NCBI GenBank assembly: GCA_910579485.1
Contig: CAJTVO010000080.1
Coordinates: 1 to 16,136 of the forward strand
Reading direction: 5' to 3'
Length of the DNA stretch: 16,136 bases
Source: an uncultured Oscillospiraceae bacterium
Lineage (GTDB): Bacteria > Bacillota > Clostridia > Oscillospirales > Oscillospiraceae
Position numbers and translations under genes: made by a program. Below are positions 1 to 5,281 of the stretch, in pieces. Under the pieces are notes generated by a model. That model was not told the DNA's origin, did no database searches, and saw only the letters and a program-made list of their open reading frames with translations. How positions within the stretch are numbered: the stretch's first letter is position 1; each line of letters begins with the position of its first letter.

Positions 1-19
1 TTTCGTATTTCATGCCCCT

Positions 20-47
20 ATTTTAGCACAGTCTCTTATTTTCGCAA
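20..47 (-). promoter_or_regulatory. Possible promoter leading out of the left edge
   Basis: On the minus strand TTGCGA (42-47) and TAAAAT (20-25) are separated by 16 bases. Seven bases beyond the -10 box an ATG (11-13) opens a reading frame that leaves the window. The boxes are only moderate matches and no ribosome binding site lies between them and the ATG, so a leftward gene starting here is possible but unproven. Confidence 0.3.
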
Positions 48-65
48 GAGCTCTACTTTTTAATT

Positions 66-215
66 GCCCTACGGGCCATTGTTTTGGTGCCTGCTTCTCT
101 TTGACGCTTTTTTTTATTGCGGCTGCCCAAGCGCAAAGCATCCGCTTTGCGCCGTCAAAAGCGGTCTATTGATGGCCGCACGGCTCACGCCGTGCTGGGG
201 GGCCCGTCTAACGGA
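66..215. other. Hairpin-rich intergenic leader
   Basis: This gene-free stretch ahead of the C39-like gene holds several short perfect palindromes. One is GCGCAAAGC/GCTTTGCGC (131-139 with 144-152, loop ATCC). Another is GCACGGC/GCCGTGC (178-184 with 189-195, loop TCAC). A smaller one is GCCC/GGGC at about 66-76. None is followed by a run of T on either strand, so they are not convincing intrinsic terminators. They could be leader RNA structure or small dispersed palindromic repeats. No promoter for the downstream gene stands out, and the reading frame at 64-255 has no ribosome binding site or recognisable content. Confidence 0.4.
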
Positions 216-235
216 CCACGGAGGGATATGCTCCT

Positions 236-1066
236 ATGAAATATATGACCTTTAATGCCTCATGCTCTTACGCCGGGCTTGCCAATCTGCTGGACTGGTA
301 CGGCGTTGACGTGGAGGACCGGGTTATTGCATTGAAAATAGAGCTGCCCTATCTCTTTGCCAGGGAGGGACGCCGCTATCTGTCCGGCCCCATGCTCCAG
401 GGCGCGGAGTGGTTTGATCTCTATCTGCACCCCATTGGATTTACTTTCATTGAGCGCCGGCTGGAAAGGGCGGAGGTCTTCTCCTTTCTGAAAGACCATC
501 CTCCCGCCATGCTGGGACTGCACGTTACCCCGGAGTCCAAACACGCCGTGGTATATACCGGCGGCGGGGGAGGGGAGTACTGTTTCATCAACAACAAACG
601 CCAGGACTCCACCGAGCCCGAGACCCTTCGTCTGACAGAAACCGCTCTGCTCTCCCGCCTGGACAAAACAGTCGTCGTTGGAATGCTGGAGAAGATAGGA
701 CCACGGCCCTCGGCCCTCCACGACCGCCTGGCAGGCTCCCCGGGCGTCCTGCTGGCCCTTCAATCGGAGATCAACGACTTCTGCACCCAACAGCAGACGC
801 CCGCCGCCCAGGCGGCGGCGCTGAATGATCTGTTCCGTCCCCTCCTGCTGGACGGCATAACTATGCTGGAGCTTCTGGAGAATACGGAACCTGCCGCATC
901 CCTTCGAACTGTCCGCGCCCAGCTTCTCCCGCTGATTCGGGCCGGACGTCCAGCCGTTCTCAGTGAAAGTATAGACCTGTCCCTGCTGAATGCCTCCATC
1001 CGTGCCTATCACGACAGGATCAAGCAAATCTGCTTATATCATACCCAAACAGGAGCAAATCCATGA
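236..1066 (+). CDS. C39/BtrH-like papain-fold protein, function unknown
   Basis: A 276-residue cytoplasmic protein without signal peptide or membrane segment. The start is set by GGAGGG at 220-225, ten bases before the ATG. The first ~150 residues resemble the C39-peptidase/BtrH cysteine-protease fold. Cys10 sits in NASCSYAGLANLL followed by WYG, His103 is in KHAVVYTG, and Asn119 follows it by 16 residues in CFINN; that His-to-Asp/Asn spacing is familiar from C39 domains. The usual oxyanion Gln six residues before the Cys is absent (Met4), so peptidase activity is uncertain; BtrH-like domains with this fold can be acyltransferases. The C-terminal half (about 150-276) is predicted helical and not recognised. 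The stop codon overlaps the rnhA start by 4 bp, so the two are translationally coupled. Fold assignment is motif-based inference; the specific role is unknown. Confidence 0.7.
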   Translation: MKYMTFNASCSYAGLANLLDWYGVDVEDRVIALKIELPYLFAREGRRYLSGPMLQGAEWFDLYLHPIGFTFIERRLERAEVFSFLKDHPPAMLGLHVTPESKHAVVYTGGGGGEYCFINNKRQDSTEPETLRLTETALLSRLDKTVVVGMLEKIGPRPSALHDRLAGSPGVLLALQSEINDFCTQQQTPAAQAAALNDLFRPLLLDGITMLELLENTEPAASLRTVRAQLLPLIRAGRPAVLSESIDLSLLNASIRAYHDRIKQICLYHTQTGANP

Positions 1067-1500
1067 AAACTATCACCATCTATACCGACGGGGCCTGTTC
1101 CGGCAACCCCGGCCCCGGCGGCTGGGGGGCGATCCTCCAGTACGGCGAGCATACGAAAGAGATGTCCGGCGGCGAACCCCAGACCACCAATAACCGCATG
1201 GAGCTGACCGCCGTGATCTGCGCCCTGCAAGTGCTGAAGGAACCCTGTACCGTGGAGCTCTACTCCGACAGCAAGTACGTCATCGACGCCCTGGAAAAGG
1301 GCTGGGCCCGTTCATGGCGCGCGAAGGGCTGGATCAAGAGCGATAAAAAGCCCGCCTTAAACCCCGACCTCTGGGAAACGCTCCTGGACCTGTGCGAGAA
1401 GCACCAGGTCCATACCCACTGGGTCAAGGGCCACGCCGAGAACCCCTATAATAACCGCTGCGACCAACTTGCGGTAGGGGAGTGGCAGAAGCTGAAATAA
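1063..1500 (+). CDS. rnhA: Ribonuclease HI
   Basis: Cleaves the RNA strand of RNA-DNA hybrids in the cytoplasm, removing R-loops and Okazaki primers. At 145 residues it has normal type 1 length. The family's metal-binding acids are all visible: Asp9 in YTDGAC, Glu47 in NNRMEL, Asp69 in YSDSKY and Asp134 in NRCDQLA. His124 in WVKGHAEN is the flexible-loop histidine. The basic-protrusion region (about 81-98, with WARSWRAKGW) is also present, as in E. coli RNase HI. Its ATG lies inside the TGA of the preceding gene (ATGA overlap), suggesting coupled translation, although the family itself does not explain why a C39-like protein should be its partner. The gene ends just before a 14-bp hairpin. 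Confidence 0.97.
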   Translation: MKTITIYTDGACSGNPGPGGWGAILQYGEHTKEMSGGEPQTTNNRMELTAVICALQVLKEPCTVELYSDSKYVIDALEKGWARSWRAKGWIKSDKKPALNPDLWETLLDLCEKHQVHTHWVKGHAENPYNNRCDQLAVGEWQKLK

Positions 1501-1502
1501 AG

Positions 1503-1542
1503 AACGATCACCCGGGACCATTCAAGGCCCCGGGTGATCGTT
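1503..1542. terminator. Convergent hairpin between rnhA and hepT
   Basis: A perfect 14-bp stem, AACGATCACCCGGG (1503-1516) with CCCGGGTGATCGTT (1529-1542), and a 12-base loop. It starts two bases after the rnhA stop codon and ends against the hepT stop codon on the other strand. The flanking T-rich stretches (TTTATG on +, TCTTTATTTC on -) are short, but stem strength and position between convergent genes fit a bidirectional intrinsic terminator. Confidence 0.75.
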
Positions 1543-1883
1543 TATGCTTCCTGCTCCAGGATATCTTTAAGATTCTGATGCAATGCCGGAAAATCAACTG
1601 TAATGGTTTCAAATACATCTTCCATCCGCAAGGTTTGATATTTGTGCGCGGCAATATCCCGAAACCCGGCGATTTCCTTCCATGGAACGGCTGGATATGC
1701 CATCCGAAAAGCAGCCGGTAAATTTTTGACAAGTTCTCCGATATTGATAACGGTCATACAGGCGGCGCGTTTCCGCAGCTCATCCGAAAGAAATTCCAGC
1801 AAAGAGCAGTTTCCAATGATTTTACCGGCGATCTCTATTTCTGAAATCACCTTTTCTAAAATGATTTTATCCCTATGCTCCAT
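1542..1883 (-). CDS. hepT: HEPN-domain toxin, HepT/DUF86 family
   Basis: Toxin half of a MNT/HEPN toxin-antitoxin pair; HEPN toxins of this group act as RNases. The predicted protein is 113 residues and all-helical. The family signature R-x4-H-x-Y appears intact as RDIAAHKY, followed by QTL. I prefer the ATG at 1883 (MEHRDKIILEK), which matches the usual beginning of the family and has GGGAG upstream; an in-frame ATG at 1901 would add six residues. Either start lies inside the end of mntA, so the two are translationally coupled. The order here is antitoxin then toxin. Base composition is lower in GC than the surrounding housekeeping genes, in keeping with an acquired module. Confidence in family is high; the target RNA cannot be told from the sequence. 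Confidence 0.9.
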   Translation of the reverse strand: MEHRDKIILEKVISEIEIAGKIIGNCSLLEFLSDELRKRAACMTVINIGELVKNLPAAFRMAYPAVPWKEIAGFRDIAAHKYQTLRMEDVFETITVDFPALHQNLKDILEQEA

Positions 1884-2160
1884 ACAGCGAAATTCTCCCA
1901 TCCAGCTCGATCATACTTCCCTCGTTCAGCGGCCCATGAATAAGGTCCACTTCTGTTTGCAAAATATCCTCCAGCCGGTACTTGACCCGGTTTAGCGTCA
2001 ACAGAGAGACCCGAGGGGTAGTAAACTCCACAAGCAGGTCCACATCGCTGCCGGGGGTGCTGCTGCCTTTGGCATAGGAGCCGAAAAGCTCAGCTTTTTT
2101 AATAGGAAATTCCTGCGCCGCGACCGCCACCCCGATTTTGATTTCCTGTAGGCTCAACAT
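1873..2160 (-). CDS. mntA: MNT-type minimal nucleotidyltransferase antitoxin
   Basis: A 95-residue minimal nucleotidyltransferase. The catalytic signature G-S-x10-D-x-D is complete: GSYAKGSSTPGSDVDLLVEF, with both aspartates present. Well-studied MntA proteins inactivate HepT by AMPylating the tyrosine of its R-x4-H-x-Y motif, and that tyrosine is present in the neighbour, so the same mechanism is inferred here. The ATG at 2160 is preferred because GGAGGTG lies seven bases upstream and the encoded start MLSLQEIK fits the family; a longer frame up to 2226 would add 22 hydrophobic residues without a ribosome binding site. It has its own promoter (2194-2222) and overlaps hepT by 11 bp. Confidence 0.92.
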   Translation of the reverse strand: MLSLQEIKIGVAVAAQEFPIKKAELFGSYAKGSSTPGSDVDLLVEFTTPRVSLLTLNRVKYRLEDILQTEVDLIHGPLNEGSMIELDGRISLYGA

Positions 2161-2193
2161 ATCAGCACCTCCAATGATAAAGAATTTACATAT

Positions 2194-2222
2194 AGTATAT
2201 ATCAGCAGTCCCATAAAATCAA
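2194..2222 (-). promoter_or_regulatory. Promoter of mntA-hepT
   Basis: On the minus strand TTGATT (2217-2222) and TATACT (2194-2199) are spaced by exactly 17 bases, a good sigma-A type match. The predicted start point is about 27 bases before the mntA ATG, leaving room for the GGAGGTG site. This suggests the toxin-antitoxin pair is transcribed separately from the ribbon-helix-helix gene upstream, which has its own terminator. Confidence 0.7.
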
Positions 2223-2224
2223 TC

Positions 2225-2247
2225 AAAAAAAGAAGGATCGATCCCTC
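2225..2247 (-). terminator. Intrinsic terminator of the RHH gene
   Basis: Read on the minus strand, GAGGGA and TCCTTC form a 6-bp stem (one G-U pair) around TCGA and are followed by seven T (2225-2231). The stem begins within the TGA stop codon of the ribbon-helix-helix gene. The stem is short but the T run is good. Confidence 0.6.
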
Positions 2248-2428
2248 AATCTTTCTCTTTGATAGATATTACTTCATGTTTACTTTCAAACGATTTAATT
2301 CTGGAGCGGATCATCTGCTCCAGTTCTTTATTTTTTGTCCTGCCATAATAATCAGCAATATAACCGAGTTTTAGCAAAAGCTCCTTTGGAATCCGCAGAG
2401 TAAAGCGGGTCATATCCTGATTTTCCAT
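2246..2428 (-). CDS. Ribbon-helix-helix (Arc-like) DNA-binding protein
   Basis: A 60-residue protein with the Arc/MetJ ribbon-helix-helix pattern. A short beta strand MTRFTLRIPKEL is followed by helix LLKLGYIADYYGRTKNKELE and a second helix running into a charged tail. Such proteins bind DNA as dimers, inserting the strand into the major groove, and usually repress their own promoter. The ATG at 2428 has AAGGAG 7-8 bases upstream; an upstream frame to 2461 lacks a better site and would run through the promoter. The inverted repeat at 2460-2504, overlapping its own -10 box, is the likely operator. It lies upstream of mntA-hepT on the same strand but has a separate terminator, so whether it also controls that pair is open. 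Confidence 0.85.
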   Translation of the reverse strand: MENQDMTRFTLRIPKELLLKLGYIADYYGRTKNKELEQMIRSRIKSFESKHEVISIKEKD

Positions 2429-2459
2429 AATGATGCTCCTTCGACGCTTTGTTGACACC

Positions 2460-2489
2460 ATTATAACGTCAATTCAACAAAATGTGCAA
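2460..2489 (-). promoter_or_regulatory. Promoter of the RHH gene
   Basis: On the minus strand TTGCAC (2484-2489) and a consensus TATAAT (2460-2465) are 18 bases apart. The expected start point is near 2453, about 25 bases before the ATG at 2428. The -10 box lies inside the left arm of the inverted repeat at 2460-2504, so binding there would block the promoter. Confidence 0.65.
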
Positions 2490-2504
2490 TAATGACGTTA
2501 TAAT
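2460..2504. promoter_or_regulatory. Symmetric operator between divergent genes
   Basis: ATTATAACGTCA (2460-2471) and TGACGTTATAAT (2493-2504) are perfect 12-bp inverted repeats separated by 21 bases. Each arm contains a consensus TATAAT pointing outward: one for the RHH gene on the minus strand, one for the small gene on the plus strand. A third TGACG half-site follows at 2504-2508, 11 bases (one helical turn) after the one at 2493. The layout is typical of an autoregulating RHH repressor operator. Binding by the neighbouring RHH protein is inference. Confidence 0.65.
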
Positions 2505-2531
2505 GACGCAACAAGAAGGAGGTATTATTTT

Positions 2532-2702
2532 ATGCCCGACTACAAAAACCTATACGCCTACCTGGTAGGGGAGGTAGACAAAGCCCTGACACACATGGAT
2601 AAAGACGATTTGTTAGAGTGGGACCAAGTCAAGCATATCCTGCAAAACGCCCTCTGGGAGGCGGAGGAGCGCGTCACCGCCGGAGAAGAGGAAGTACCAT
2701 AA
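2532..2702 (+). CDS. Small acidic protein, 56 residues, unknown function
   Basis: The frame begins MPDYKNLYAYLVGEVDKALT and ends with an acidic tail GEEEVP before TAA. A strong GGAGG (2518-2522) lies nine bases before the ATG, and a consensus TATAAT (2499-2504) lies about 28 bases before it, although no good -35 box is visible. The protein is acidic and predicted helical, without membrane segment or cysteine. It resembles the short, helical small proteins common in Clostridia accessory DNA, but I cannot name a family. It is divergent from the RHH gene and shares the symmetric operator at 2460-2504, so the RHH protein probably controls it. Its transcript would end at the hairpin at 2840-2877. 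Reality of the gene is supported by its ribosome binding site and promoter, not by homology. Confidence 0.65.
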   Translation: MPDYKNLYAYLVGEVDKALTHMDKDDLLEWDQVKHILQNALWEAEERVTAGEEEVP

Positions 2703-2839
2703 AACCCCAAGATACGCCAAAACGTTCATAATTTGTTTACAGCAGTGTCATGATTTCTTCTTAAAGATTCTGTAATATCATAATCAGCAAAGGGGTAACA
2801 CCCGATGCGATTTCTCCCTCCTAAAACACACACAACACA

Positions 2840-2882
2840 CACCAAGAAGCCCCGCCGGATGGCGGGGCTTCTTGGTGTTTTC
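2840..2882. terminator. Strong bidirectional terminator
   Basis: A perfect 17-bp stem, CACCAAGAAGCCCCGCC (2840-2856) with GGCGGGGCTTCTTGGTG (2861-2877), around a GGAT loop. On the plus strand it runs straight into TTTTCC, ending transcripts from the small gene at 2532. On the minus strand it lies 56 bases beyond the lrgB stop codon and is followed by a GT-rich tract and TTTT, closing the lrgAB side. The rest of the gap 2703-2932 shows no gene. Confidence 0.88.
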
Positions 2883-2884
2883 CT

Positions 2885-2910
2885 TGTAGGGCGCGACGAT
2901 CCGGCGCGCC
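2885..2910. repeat. Solo half of a dispersed palindromic repeat
   Basis: The 26 bases beginning TGTAGGGCGCGACGA and ending GGCGCGCC match one arm of the inverted-repeat element at 14134-14208 at about 24 of 26 positions (compared with the reverse complement of its right arm). No matching second arm follows here. It sits directly after the bidirectional terminator, in non-coding DNA, as expected for a short interspersed repeat. Confidence 0.6.
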
Positions 2911-2932
2911 TGGACCGACTGCTCCCGGAGTC

Positions 2933-3631
2933 TCATCCCGCCAGCCGTGCGAACAGCGGCGCGGCAATGACCGTCAGCAGACCCGTCACGACGATAGCCA
3001 GTGAACTGGCCGCTCCCTGTATCTCGCCCATCTCCACTGCCCGGGAAGTCCCTGCGGCGTGGGAGGAAGTCCCGATCGCCAGCCCCTGGCACAGCGGGTC
3101 CTTCACCCGAAAGACCTTCAGCAGGCCCGGCGCCGCCACGGCCCCGAACAACCCGGTGAGCATAATAGTTGCCATCGTAATGGCCGGGAACCCGCCCAGC
3201 TCCTCGCTGAGCCCCTTCCCGATAGCGGTGGTGATAGATTTCGGCAGTAAGGAGATGTACTCCGCCGCCTCCATCCGGAAGAGGAAGAGCATCAAAACGC
3301 ACCCGGCCATATGGGCCAGCACCCCTGCCGTACATCCCGCCAGCACCGCCCCCGCGTTTTTCTTCAAAAGCGCGAACTGCTTATACAGCGGGATCGCCAG
3401 ACAGATGGTAGCGGGCGTCAAAAAGAACTCCAGCACCTTCCCGCCGTTCTCATAGAAGACCTCATACTCCGTCCCCGTCAGCAGCAATACGCCGCAGCAG
3501 CACAGCGTAGCGAACAGCAGCGGATTGCAGACTTCCCGTCCCACCCGCCGGTTGATGATCCTCGCCAGCTGATAGCTCCCCGCCGCCAGCAGCAGCCCAA
3601 AGCAGGAGCAGGCGGCAAACACGTCTTTCAT
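2933..3631 (-). CDS. lrgB: LrgB/CidB-family membrane protein
   Basis: A 232-residue polytopic inner-membrane protein, normal length for LrgB/YohK proteins. Recognisable family stretches are FLTPATICLAIPLYKQ, LLPKSITTAIG and, near the C-terminus, AIGTSSHAAGTSRAVEMGE. The rest is built of about six to seven hydrophobic segments. LrgA/LrgB pairs were first described as holin/antiholin-like regulators of murein hydrolase activity, and several homologues transport pyruvate, lactate or glycolate, so the substrate cannot be decided from sequence. The ATG at 3631 overlaps the lrgA stop (TGATG) and has GGGAGG upstream; a GTG three bases earlier is an alternative. It is the last gene of the leftward group and is followed by the terminator at 2840-2877. 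Confidence 0.92.
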   Translation of the reverse strand: MKDVFAACSCFGLLLAAGSYQLARIINRRVGREVCNPLLFATLCCCGVLLLTGTEYEVFYENGGKVLEFFLTPATICLAIPLYKQFALLKKNAGAVLAGCTAGVLAHMAGCVLMLFLFRMEAAEYISLLPKSITTAIGKGLSEELGGFPAITMATIMLTGLFGAVAAPGLLKVFRVKDPLCQGLAIGTSSHAAGTSRAVEMGEIQGAASSLAIVVTGLLTVIAAPLFARLAG

Positions 3632-3990
3632 CACTTGTCATCCTCCCCATTCCGCTGCACCAGCGCCTGTGAGACGGCCCCGGTGACCAGCATCACCAAA
3701 ACCGTCCCCACGAATCCCATGATCAGCACCGGCAGCAGCATCCCCTGGATGGTGTCCAGCACCGTCAAAAAGCTCACCGAAGCCGGTACCAGCAGCAGCG
3801 GCATCAGCTCTAACAGCAGACCGCCCACATGCTCGATCTGCTCCAGCTTCACTGCCCTGCTTTTCAGCAGGACGAACAGCAAAATAAGCCCATAAATACT
3901 GGCCGGCACCGGCAGCGGCACAAAAAACTTGATGATCTCCGCCGCGAACGTGACCGCCGCGATAATGACCGCCTCATGTAAATACTTCAT
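3631..3990 (-). CDS. lrgA: LrgA/CidA-family membrane protein
   Basis: A 119-residue protein with four hydrophobic segments, matching LrgA/CidA (UPF0299) in size. The recognisable core is FFVPLPVPASIYGLILLF, followed by LLLELMPLLLVPASVSFL. It is the small partner of LrgB, encoded immediately downstream with a one-base overlap, as is usual for the pair. The ATG at 3990 is chosen because GAGGT lies five bases upstream; the in-frame TTG at 4002 would add four residues and has no better site. The gene starts 43 bases after the alaX stop codon with no clear promoter between them, so co-transcription with alaX is likely. Confidence 0.92.
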   Translation of the reverse strand: MKYLHEAVIIAAVTFAAEIIKFFVPLPVPASIYGLILLFVLLKSRAVKLEQIEHVGGLLLELMPLLLVPASVSFLTVLDTIQGMLLPVLIMGFVGTVLVMLVTGAVSQALVQRNGEDDK

Positions 3991-4033
3991 AAAGGACCTC
4001 AAAACAAATGTTTATTCAAAAAAGAAACAGAGA

Positions 4034-5179
4034 TCAAATTCTCTCAAAGAACCCGCGTATCTCCGCCTCGACTGCCTGAACGCTGCCCTGCACGAACTCC
4101 GGCTTCCCGCCGCCCCGTCCGTTCAGCGCCCCGTTCAGCTCCTTCACGAATCCTCGCAGATCCCCACCGTCCAGCGCCACGGCATATTGAAAGCTTCCAT
4201 CCTCCCCGGCAAACACCGCGCACCGGCCGCCGCACCGTTCCTTCACCAGACCGCACAGCTTCCGCAGCGACTCCCCGGACATAGGCCCTTCCACCAGCAG
4301 CACGTCGCCCGTCCCCGCCAGCTCCTCAGCCTTCCGCGCAAAATCCTTTTCCTCCAGCCCGGCTACCCGGCCCTTGAGGAGAAAGACCTCCTTCTGCATC
4401 CGCTCCACCGCCGCCGCCGTTTCACCCGGCTTAGCGGACAGCAGCTGAGATATCTTGGTATTCTGCCCAGCCACGGCGTTGACCCACCGCAGCGCCCGTC
4501 CACCGGCGGCCATCTCGATTCGAACCCCGTCCCGGAACTTCTGGCAGGAGATAAGCTTCACCATCCCCACCTGTCCGCTGCTTTTCACATGGGTCCCGCA
4601 GCAGGCGCAGCAGTCCGCCTCCGGCCAGCTGACGATCCTGACCTGACCGGTCAGCGCTTTCTTGCTCCGATACTCCAGCGCCTCCAACGCGGCAGGGGAG
4701 GGGAAGCTGATCTGGATAGGCCGGTCCTCCCAGATATACCGGTTCGCCAGGTTTTCCACAAAAATCACGTCCTCTGTGGATAACACAGTGTTAAAATCAA
4801 TGGTCACCAGCTCATGCCCAATGTGAAACCCCACATTGTCGCACCCAAACTTACCGCATAAAATACCGCTTACAATGTGTTCTCCGCTGTGCTGCTGCAT
4901 AAAATCGAACCTTCTGTCCCAATCAATGCAGCCCTCCACAGTTTCCCCCACTGGCAGCGGCCCGTCGCAGAAATGAAAGATATCCCCATTTTTTTCCCGC
5001 GTGTCGAAAACTCTGACCTTTCCCAGCGCCCCCTGATCCGCCGGCTGACCGCCCCCCTCGGGATAAAAGGCGGTCCGATCCAGAAGCACGGCCCATTTCC
5101 CGTTCTCCTCCCGACAATCCAGCACGGTACCGGAGAACTCCTTCAAAAACGCATCCTCATAAAACAATTTTTCCGTCAT
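4034..5179 (-). CDS. alaX: AlaX-type alanyl-tRNA editing protein with DHHA1 domain
   Basis: A free-standing relative of the AlaRS editing domain that removes mischarged serine or glycine from tRNA(Ala). The N-terminal part (1-~90) carries the AlaRS-like strand FYPEGGGQPADQG. The zinc/active-site motifs follow: HxxxH as His97/His101 in QQHSGEHIVSG, and CxxxH as Cys193/His197 in CCACCGTHVKSSGQ. A predicted coiled-coil linker (about 255-285) leads to a C-terminal DHHA1-type domain with the glycine-rich stretch LNGRGGGKPEFVQGS. With 381 residues it belongs to the long AlaX-L form. The ATG at 5179 has AAAGGAT upstream. It lies 102 bases downstream of aspS, probably in the same transcript, so a synthetase and a tRNA proofreading factor travel together. 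Confidence 0.93.
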   Translation of the reverse strand: MTEKLFYEDAFLKEFSGTVLDCREENGKWAVLLDRTAFYPEGGGQPADQGALGKVRVFDTREKNGDIFHFCDGPLPVGETVEGCIDWDRRFDFMQQHSGEHIVSGILCGKFGCDNVGFHIGHELVTIDFNTVLSTEDVIFVENLANRYIWEDRPIQISFPSPAALEALEYRSKKALTGQVRIVSWPEADCCACCGTHVKSSGQVGMVKLISCQKFRDGVRIEMAAGGRALRWVNAVAGQNTKISQLLSAKPGETAAAVERMQKEVFLLKGRVAGLEEKDFARKAEELAGTGDVLLVEGPMSGESLRKLCGLVKERCGGRCAVFAGEDGSFQYAVALDGGDLRGFVKELNGALNGRGGGKPEFVQGSVQAVEAEIRGFFERI

Positions 5180-5246
5180 AACGATCCTTTCCCCCTATAG
5201 TGAGATCGATCCCGACTAAACCAGATCAACCACGACCGATGCCACA

Positions 5247-5275
5247 CCGCCCCCGCAATGTGCCTGCGGGGGCGG
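5247..5275. terminator. GC-rich hairpin after aspS
   Basis: CCGCCCCCGCA (5247-5257) pairs perfectly with TGCGGGGGCGG (5265-5275) around a seven-base loop. It lies six bases beyond the aspS stop codon on the minus strand. No T run follows on that strand, so it may protect the 3' end or weaken read-through into alaX rather than act as a full terminator. Confidence 0.5.
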
Positions 5276-5281
5276 AGACAA

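Noticed and set aside
64..255. 63-codon open frame at the left end
   Set aside because: There is no ribosome binding site, it is cysteine-rich without a motif, and it overlaps the real start of the C39-like gene in another frame.
2452..2457. TTGACA on the + strand as -35 box for the small gene at 2532
   Set aside because: The spacing to the TATAAT at 2499 is about 41 bases, far too long. No suitable -10 box lies at 17 bases.
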